Assembly (NCBI GenBank): GCA_023228295.1
Contig: JALOBP010000031.1
Span: 9,709-29,532, forward strand
DNA from: Methanoregula sp.
GTDB taxonomy: Archaea > Halobacteriota > Methanomicrobia > Methanomicrobiales > Methanospirillaceae
Reading direction: 5' to 3'
Length of the DNA: 19,824 nt
Part shown: positions 14,775 to 19,824 of the stretch, one piece after another
How positions within the stretch are numbered: the first letter of the stretch is position 1
Layout of the letters: every line of letters begins with the position of its first letter
Translations under genes and position numbers: made by a program
The notes under the pieces: generated by a model
The model's input: the letters and a program-made list of their open reading frames with translations, nothing else
Databases searched by the model: none
Told to the model about the DNA's origin: nothing

Positions 14775-14811
14775 GATATAATTTATTTAATTTAAGTAAT
14801 ATATAAAAAAT
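14775..14811 (-). promoter_or_regulatory. AT-rich promoter region of the single-span membrane protein
   Basis: The minus strand contains TTTTTTATATATTAC and, further on, AAATTATATCACC, both plausible TATA boxes. The rest of 14710-14925 is AT-rich and holds the terminator of the aldolase/phosphatase gene but no supported gene. Confidence 0.4.
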
Positions 14812-14919
14812 CCCTGTTGTTTTTATCAATCTGGGAGATAGCGCCCACTACATATCAACCAGAAGGACATTGAAAAAAGTGATCGGGTTATTCGAGATGT
14901 CCGAACGGAACGTACCCTC

Positions 14920-14925
14920 AAAAAA
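14920..14925 (-). terminator. Oligo-T terminator after FBP aldolase/phosphatase
   Basis: Six T on the minus strand directly after the TAA stop (14926-14928); end of the sugar-phosphate gene row. Confidence 0.45.
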
Positions 14926-16023
14926 TTATTCCGGAATCGGCTTCCAGCGTGCCTTAAGGTCTTTTTCCACCACGGGAAGAGTCGTATATTCCATCTCGCC
15001 AGGTGAAAGGCGGTGGGGTTCGAAGGGGCCCTGTGCCCGTATTATGTCAGCAAGCTCGTTGCACCGCGAACGGACCCGGTCGAACGCCGGATCATCGAAC
15101 ATGTCGGCCGGGCCGATAAGTTCACCATTGCTGACCTGGAACCCGAGGCCGATGACCCGTGGCGGACCATCAAAACGAGTACAGTTCGCATCACAGACAC
15201 CGACCGGCATGAACGGGCCGTGGTGGGATCCTCGCATCCAGCCGGCAACAAGGATCGGTGTGCAGAATGGTTCAAGCACTTCGCCAACCGCGGGAAGACC
15301 GCTCTGGGACCGGATGATCATGACCGGGTCGTCCTTGCCCACATACTTCCCGGCAATCAGGCTTAAGCGCTGGGTGCTGCTCGATGCGGCTATCATCCCG
15401 TCACGGGAAAAAACATGCTTAACAACGTACCTTGACGGGGCACCGATATAGGCAAGCAGGCTGTAAATCTCTTCGGGGCAGTTGAAGAGGATCATCTTCT
15501 TTTCGATGAGATCGTGGACTTCGAACACGAAACCTTTGCGCATCGAAGGGTCAATGACAAGGCCCGCGGTATTGAACGGATCGGCAAAGATCTTATAGAG
15601 GAAGAAGTTCCATGCACCCGGCTCGGTCTTGTCCGCCATAAATATGAGGACCGGGTCCGATCCCCGTTCCTCGAACTCCATTTCGGCAACTCCCGGGCCA
15701 AGACCCCGTACATTCCCCGAGAACGCATTGGAGAGCATGTCCTGGCCTGCACCGTACAGCTTCATGCTCTTTGCAATCTTCGTGCATTCCATGAAGACAT
15801 CCCAGGCAAGCTTGTGGATCTTCTCATTGTCCACGCCATGGGTGTGGGTCATGATAAGCTCGAGATCATCCCCGCAGTGCGTAACGAACGAGTCGATCAG
15901 GAGGTTTCCCTCCTCGTTTTTTAACATCTTTGCGGCTTTTTCCAGGAGCTTCGGGTGGGTCCGTGAGTGGCCCGGGAAGCTTCCCACATCCGCTTTTATC
16001 ACAGAGAGTGTTGTCTTTGGCAT
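14926..16023 (-). CDS. fbp: Fructose-1,6-bisphosphate aldolase/phosphatase (archaeal type V FBPase)
   Basis: Bifunctional gluconeogenic enzyme: condenses the two triose phosphates to fructose 1,6-bisphosphate and then dephosphorylates it to fructose 6-phosphate. The 365-residue length is typical. Signatures visible: MPKTTLSVIKADVGSFPGHS, THTHG (60-63), GAGQDMLSNAFSGNVRG (91-107), and the active-site pair Y227 and K230 in GKYVGKDDP, where the lysine is the Schiff-base residue in the crenarchaeal enzyme. Further motifs are MRGSHHGPFMPV and DGPPRVIGLGFQ. The start at 16023 follows GGGGGG about eight bases upstream. Third in a run of FBPase, aldolase and this enzyme. Confidence 0.96.
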   Translation of the reverse strand: MPKTTLSVIKADVGSFPGHSRTHPKLLEKAAKMLKNEEGNLLIDSFVTHCGDDLELIMTHTHGVDNEKIHKLAWDVFMECTKIAKSMKLYGAGQDMLSNAFSGNVRGLGPGVAEMEFEERGSDPVLIFMADKTEPGAWNFFLYKIFADPFNTAGLVIDPSMRKGFVFEVHDLIEKKMILFNCPEEIYSLLAYIGAPSRYVVKHVFSRDGMIAASSSTQRLSLIAGKYVGKDDPVMIIRSQSGLPAVGEVLEPFCTPILVAGWMRGSHHGPFMPVGVCDANCTRFDGPPRVIGLGFQVSNGELIGPADMFDDPAFDRVRSRCNELADIIRAQGPFEPHRLSPGEMEYTTLPVVEKDLKARWKPIPE

Positions 16024-16065
16024 ACGATTCCCCCCTTATGCCAGCAAAAAAGAGTTGCTGTATTT

Positions 16066-17238
16066 TTACTGAATGGCTTTTCGTACTAATGAAGCCGATC
16101 CTTCTGAACTGAACGCCCGGAAGAATATAAGGCATTCGGCATAGGTCATGGACTGGATCGCGTACTCGGTCCGTTCGTCAAGCGAATAGAGATCCCTGAA
16201 GAACTCTTTTATCGCCATCTTGCAGTTGCCATCAAAGATCTGGCGGTCGGATTTACCCGGGTTCAACGGCCGGTATTTCTCCAGCGTCCATTCCTGGATG
16301 TTCCTGTAAAGCGCGGGCTCGTACACCTTCAGGACATTGAAAACAACATCCTGCCAGAATGTGCCGACATTTCCTTTGATGATATCTCCTTTCGGGAAAT
16401 GCAGGTTGATGAGATCCCGGGGGGTGCCGGTGATACCATGCTGGGCAATACCCACATGGAGATTGTTATCCCGCAGGGCTTGTGCAATCGCTTTTGTCTG
16501 GGGAATATCAATGGAGAGCTGTTCTACTACGTTTCCGAGTGCATCATAGGTGTGCCCGTGCGTGCTGCCGTTTGCTATGGCAAGCACGTGAGGCCAGACG
16601 TCGCTCTCGTTGAGCGCACGGATATACGTGACCGCCTCCTCGGGTTTAGTAAGGACAAGCCCGCTCCCGTCTTTCCTCCCGATCTCGCCCACTTCTACTT
16701 CAAGACCAAAGTCTTTCCCGTTCATTTTGCTTTTGATATACCGGGCAAGATCCGTGGTGATCCGGATATTCGGGTCAAGTTCTTCCCTTACATTCTTTCC
16801 TTCGAAATCGAAAAGGTGGGATGCATCGATAGCAAATGAGGTGTAGCCAGCCGCGATCTGCGCATCAATCAGCTGCTTCGTGCTGTCAATCTCCGCTGCA
16901 TCCCCATTCTTAACCGTGATATGATCCGCGTGGAGAGCCCAGGCATCAAACCCAACATCCTGCGCAGCCTGATTCATCCTTTTTGAGAAATCCGCGGGAG
17001 TAAGTCCTGTATATCCACCATTAAGGTTACATTCAGAGCGGGCAAGTTCCATAAATACTGCCGAGTCCGTATCCTTTGCTGCACGGAAGATTCCCTTTGC
17101 AACCGAGGCGATCCGGACATTTGCCGCCATGACAATGGCATTCCTGCCGGCGACAGCCCGGAGTATTGTAGATCCGGGTATGGGGCCAAAACGATTTCCA
17201 TTCATAGCATGATCACTACTCAAATATTCACCCTTCAT
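16066..17238 (-). CDS. fba: Class II (metal-dependent) fructose-bisphosphate aldolase family protein
   Basis: A 390-residue class II aldolase. Metal and phosphate motifs: H103-A-D105-H106 (ALHADHITVK), GLEVEVGEIGRKDGSG (Glu ligand), ANGSTHGHTYD (His) and GIAQHGITGTP (His). The C-terminal third is longer than in the bacterial enzyme, as in methanogen members. Substrate fructose 1,6-bisphosphate is the family expectation and fits the neighbouring FBPases, but related substrates are possible. ATG 17236-17238 overlaps the FBPase stop by 11 bases; a TTG five codons later, preceded by GGGTGA, and an ATG at residue 12 are alternative starts. It lies 42 bases before the aldolase/phosphatase gene. Confidence 0.9.
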   Translation of the reverse strand: MKGEYLSSDHAMNGNRFGPIPGSTILRAVAGRNAIVMAANVRIASVAKGIFRAAKDTDSAVFMELARSECNLNGGYTGLTPADFSKRMNQAAQDVGFDAWALHADHITVKNGDAAEIDSTKQLIDAQIAAGYTSFAIDASHLFDFEGKNVREELDPNIRITTDLARYIKSKMNGKDFGLEVEVGEIGRKDGSGLVLTKPEEAVTYIRALNESDVWPHVLAIANGSTHGHTYDALGNVVEQLSIDIPQTKAIAQALRDNNLHVGIAQHGITGTPRDLINLHFPKGDIIKGNVGTFWQDVVFNVLKVYEPALYRNIQEWTLEKYRPLNPGKSDRQIFDGNCKMAIKEFFRDLYSLDERTEYAIQSMTYAECLIFFRAFSSEGSASLVRKAIQ

Positions 17239-18133
17239 TCATTAACGTTTCAATAAGTGCAATCTCTTTCCTGCCACCTACATAGACCGGAGTGATCTGG
17301 CCAATAGTCTCCGGCTTGATGGTGAGAATATCGTCCTTGCCGTTGCTGATCGCCCCGCCGGCCTGACAGATGATCATGCCCATGGGGTTTGCTTCATACA
17401 GGAGACGGAGTTTTCCCATTTCCTTCCCCCTGAAACCCGGGTACGAGAAGACGCCACCCTTGTGGAGGATCTGGTGTACGTCGCCAACGAAACAACCGCT
17501 GAACCTGAGCTTGTACCCTGCCTGTTCAAGAGACTGGATCCACCGGGCATGGGTGGGGATGTAGTCTTTTCGGAGCGCACCCGGGGCATAGATCTTCCCG
17601 TCAGGAATCCTCAAATCTTTGTGCCGCAGAACAAACTCGCCGGAATCGTTCATGACGAACTCGTGCACGCCTTTTCCCGTGGTGAAGGTCAGGGTGGTGA
17701 GCGGCCCATAGAGGATATACAGCGCGGCAACCATTAAAACCCCTTTCTCCAGGACATGACCGGGATAAATACCAATAATGGATCCTACGCAGAGGTTAAC
17801 GTCGATCAACGATGAACCGTCGAGAGGATCGATAACAACTCCGAACTGGTTCTCCGGATTCTCGACTTCGATAATCTGGGACTGTTCCTCCGTAGAGATA
17901 TAGCGTACGAGCCGGGTCTTCTTTAATCCGGAGATAAAAATCTGGTCGGCATACTTGTCGAGTTCCATCTGCTCTTCGCCAAACTGGTTGCGCGTGATCT
18001 CTTCTGAAGGGGTCCGGGGGATAGTACAGAAAAACCCGTGCTTTACGTGCCGGGCCTGTTCACTGAAGAAAAGAATAAGTTCGGTCAGATTTTTTTCCGT
18101 TCCTGTTTCAACGAGAAAATCTTTGAGTTTCAA
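17228..18133 (-). CDS. fbp: Fructose-1,6-bisphosphatase, class I
   Basis: Hydrolyses fructose 1,6-bisphosphate to fructose 6-phosphate. Metal-binding motifs in order: S80-T-E-E83 (ISTEEQSQ), IDPLDGSSLIDVN (D102 and D105), and the C-terminal KLRLLYEANPMGMIICQAGG. The frame is open to an ATG at 18169, but the family begins MKxLxEFLxE, which matches TTG at 18131-18133 (KLKDFLVETGTEKN). That TTG is preceded by a GGTGG Shine-Dalgarno, so it is chosen as the start, giving 301 residues; a start at 18169 (12 residues longer) is the alternative. It overlaps the aldolase start downstream, so the two are co-transcribed. Confidence 0.93.
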   Translation of the reverse strand: MKLKDFLVETGTEKNLTELILFFSEQARHVKHGFFCTIPRTPSEEITRNQFGEEQMELDKYADQIFISGLKKTRLVRYISTEEQSQIIEVENPENQFGVVIDPLDGSSLIDVNLCVGSIIGIYPGHVLEKGVLMVAALYILYGPLTTLTFTTGKGVHEFVMNDSGEFVLRHKDLRIPDGKIYAPGALRKDYIPTHARWIQSLEQAGYKLRFSGCFVGDVHQILHKGGVFSYPGFRGKEMGKLRLLYEANPMGMIICQAGGAISNGKDDILTIKPETIGQITPVYVGGRKEIALIETLMNEG

Positions 18134-18178
18134 GTTTTTCCACCATTCCCTGCTGCAAAGAGCATGCACCCATAGAAG

Positions 18179-18190
18179 ATCCGATCGGAT
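18179..18190. promoter_or_regulatory. 12-bp perfect palindrome before FBPase
   Basis: ATCCGATCGGAT, perfectly self-complementary, lies about 45-55 bases before the TTG start. Candidate operator. Confidence 0.3.
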
Positions 18191-18227
18191 ATTCTGGTGT
18201 AGGTAATCGTTTGGTTGCGAGGCATAT

Positions 18228-18243
18228 CAGGATTATTATCCTG
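18228..18243. promoter_or_regulatory. Inverted repeat CAGGAT-TATT-ATCCTG with AT-rich centre
   Basis: Six-base perfect arms around an AT-rich centre, within the 180-base gap between pgi (minus, ending 18314) and FBPase. The minus strand GATAATAAT could serve as a TATA element, making this a promoter/operator candidate for the FBPase-aldolase genes. The gap otherwise contains no supported gene. Confidence 0.35.
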
Positions 18244-18313
18244 CCGCAAGGGAAATCTCGGTACAGCAGACCGTACTGGCATTTTTGGAATAGTCCGTTA
18301 CGGTATGCGCCAT

Positions 18314-19072
18314 TTACGGGTACAGATCCCGGAATAGTCTCTCGTACTTTTCCGGGCAGTTGAGGATTTCTAGGATTGGGGCCCGATCAAGGATCAGTTG
18401 ATATAACGGATCGGTAAGTGTGTCGGACACATCCGTGATTCGCCGGGCCTGTACCAGCCTGATTGGTGTGGCTTCCGGATAAGCGGGATTTTTTAAAAAC
18501 TCCCCCGACTCCATCTCGAAATAGGCAGCACCATGCCGTCCTTCATATTCCCGGTAGTTACTCGCGAACCGTGAGGATACGATGTTTGCCATCTCCAGTA
18601 CAGACCCCTTCGAAGGGTTGATCGTCACATGACCGTAGCCGGAAGGGACAACCACCACATCGCCGCCCCTGGCTGTAATCAGGATCACATCAGAGCAATT
18701 GCGGGTTTGGATCAGGTAATGTGCCTCACCGGAAAGTACCTCATAGATCTCCGGGTAACCGGTCCCAAAAGGATCTTCCGGGTGGTAATGTCCTTTTGTC
18801 TTGATGTATTCACCGCATAGGGACCGGGGCGGGATTACCGTGATATCAAACCGGAGTTGCATCTCTGTCATCCATACACGGTCATCATCGGACTGTGCAA
18901 TGTCGCGGTACATATAATACACGGGACCGGTGCATGCGCAGCCCGGCCGGGCCAGCACGTCCTTTAGGTCTTCTGCTGTGCGGATGGCGGGTTCAGGAAG
19001 CGGACCCGACCATGCTTTCGGGCGGATTATTCTTTTTGGCAGGTTCCCGGAAATGTGTGAAACGCCGGTCAT
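18314..19072 (-). CDS. pgi: Glucose-6-phosphate isomerase, archaeal cupin type
   Basis: Interconverts glucose 6-phosphate and fructose 6-phosphate using the metal-dependent cupin fold, unrelated to bacterial PGI. The 252-residue protein has the diagnostic block GEYIKTKGHYHPEDPFGTGYPEIYEVLSG: metal ligands H95, H97, E108 or E111, and H148 in GYGHV. C-terminal residues 165-252 are typical extra segments of euryarchaeal members. The ATG overlaps the phosphofructokinase stop (ATGA at 19069-19072), so the two genes are translationally coupled. Confidence 0.95.
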   Translation of the reverse strand: MTGVSHISGNLPKRIIRPKAWSGPLPEPAIRTAEDLKDVLARPGCACTGPVYYMYRDIAQSDDDRVWMTEMQLRFDITVIPPRSLCGEYIKTKGHYHPEDPFGTGYPEIYEVLSGEAHYLIQTRNCSDVILITARGGDVVVVPSGYGHVTINPSKGSVLEMANIVSSRFASNYREYEGRHGAAYFEMESGEFLKNPAYPEATPIRLVQARRITDVSDTLTDPLYQLILDRAPILEILNCPEKYERLFRDLYP

Positions 19073-19824
19073 CTCTTACCGCCAATAACCGTCATCGCGA
19101 GATTATAAAATTCAGGATCAACCGTCTTCAGCTGCTGCACCGCAGACTCAAGCGGGATGGCTGTGATCTTGTTTGCCCTGAGCGCGACCATAGTTCCAAA
19201 ATTTCCTGCATGCACGAGCTCTACTGCCGCAACACCGAAACGGGTTGCAAGAACACGGTCATTCGCTGTTGGCGATCCTCCCCGCTGGACATGCCCGAGA
19301 ATGGTGACGCGCGTTTCCATGCCCATCCTTCGCTCCAGTTCTTTCCCGAGCATGTTTCCCACGCCGACAAATTTTTCATGCCCGCATTCATCCCGGTCTA
19401 CCTCTGGGACCGGGGGGCCGCCAATGTCCTCCCGATGGCACCCTTCAGCGATTACAACAATGGAAAATTTCTTCCCGGCCTCGTAACGGGCCCGCAGTTT
19501 TGTACATACCTCTTCCATGGTAAAGTGAACTTCCGGAATGAGGATCTCATCGGCACCCCCGGCAATTCCAGCCATGACCGCAATCCAGCCGACATTGCGG
19601 CCCATCACCTCAACAACGATAATCCGGTGGTGGGACTCTGCAGTGGTATGAAGCCGGTCGATAGCTTCGGTAACGGTAGCCACGGCCGTATCGAACCCAA
19701 AGGTAACATCGGTCCCGCTGATATCGTTATCGATGGTCTTGGGAATGCCGACCAGTGGTATTCCCAGTTTTGCCACATCCCGCGCGGCCGAGAGCGTCCC
19801 GTCCCCCCCGATAACAATGAGGGC
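19069..19824 (-). CDS. pfkA: Phosphofructokinase (PfkA family), N terminus beyond right edge
   Basis: The last 251 codons of a family A 6-phosphofructokinase; roughly 70-90 N-terminal residues lie outside. Visible motifs: IGGDGTLSAARD, GIPKTIDNDI (catalytic TIDND), MGRNVGWIA, VVIAEG and LGHVQRGGSP. Phosphorylates fructose 6-phosphate. The residue before TIDND is Lys where ATP enzymes such as E. coli PfkA have Gly; Lys there is associated with PPi-dependent phosphofructokinases, which would make the step reversible. Most methanogens use the unrelated ADP-dependent enzyme, so this is notable. The stop TGA overlaps the pgi ATG. Confidence 0.93.
   Translation of the reverse strand, partial: ALIVIGGDGTLSAARDVAKLGIPLVGIPKTIDNDISGTDVTFGFDTAVATVTEAIDRLHTTAESHHRIIVVEVMGRNVGWIAVMAGIAGGADEILIPEVHFTMEEVCTKLRARYEAGKKFSIVVIAEGCHREDIGGPPVPEVDRDECGHEKFVGVGNMLGKELERRMGMETRVTILGHVQRGGSPTANDRVLATRFGVAAVELVHAGNFGTMVALRANKITAIPLESAVQQLKTVDPEFYNLAMTVIGGKR

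Noticed and set aside
14870..15451. Plus-strand ORF starting MKKVIGLFEMSERN, with an AAGGA-like element upstream
   Set aside because: It runs antisense through the C-terminal third of the FBP aldolase/phosphatase gene; after the first 15 residues it is Arg/Ser/Pro-rich and has no domain.
1..19824. CRISPR arrays, tRNA/rRNA genes, IS elements, att sites
   Set aside because: No regularly spaced repeats, no tRNA cloverleaf motifs and no transposase-like frames were seen.

Overview
The window looks like chromosome of a methanogenic archaeon, most likely Methanomicrobia (a Methanoregula-like member of the Methanomicrobiales fits best). This rests on gene content: an archaeal-length triosephosphate isomerase, a cupin-type phosphoglucose isomerase, the bifunctional archaeal FBP aldolase/phosphatase, an Sm-like protein, an HTH-CBS regulator, PEGA-domain surface proteins, PAS-rich signalling, AT-rich TATA-type promoters and oligo-T terminators. 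The genus is inference; no rRNA or marker gene such as mcr is present.

Layout. (1) 1-1679, minus: the 3' part of a surface-type protein (PEGA repeats, Ca-binding DxDxDG repeats, a pre-toxin-like segment, then the start of an HNH/WHH nuclease-toxin domain that runs off the left edge). It has no intact 5' end. (2) 1835-2467 minus aroD, divergent from a membrane protein (2552-3121), a long U32 'peptidase' of the RNA-hydroxylation type (3127-5784) and tpiA (5870-6538), all plus. (3) A 33-residue single-span membrane protein (6557-6658 minus) and an HTH plus two-CBS regulator (6793-7347 minus). (4) 7549-11348 plus: a tightly overlapping operon with a split RimK-type enzyme (RLAN protein, then ATP-grasp), a YkgJ-type cysteine-cluster protein, a GCS2-type carboxylate-amine ligase and a frameshifted last gene. 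A TATA-like box and a perfect 9-bp inverted repeat precede it. (5) 11338-13020 minus: a four-domain signalling protein, degenerate receiver-PAS-PAS-diadenylate cyclase. (6) 13225-13831 minus: an Sm-like protein and a winged-helix protein with a four-cysteine cluster; then a single-span extracytoplasmic protein (13924-14709 minus). (7) 14926-19824 minus: five sugar-phosphate genes in a row, transcribed right to left: pfk (cut by the right edge), pgi, class I FBPase, class II FBP aldolase, archaeal FBP aldolase/phosphatase.

How they work together. Block 7 with tpiA covers the triose-P to glucose-6-P stretch of gluconeogenesis/glycolysis, with two independent FBPases, two aldolase activities and a phosphofructokinase carrying the lysine typical of PPi-using enzymes. 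This suggests reversible carbon flow to and from a storage sugar. Block 4 looks like a pathway making an amide-linked (amino acid or peptide) conjugate of unknown identity. The cyclase fusion of block 5 would couple sensory PAS domains to c-di-AMP. Block 1 is the most unusual: a toxin-like nuclease domain on an archaeal surface-protein scaffold, possibly a decayed gene or an orphan cassette.
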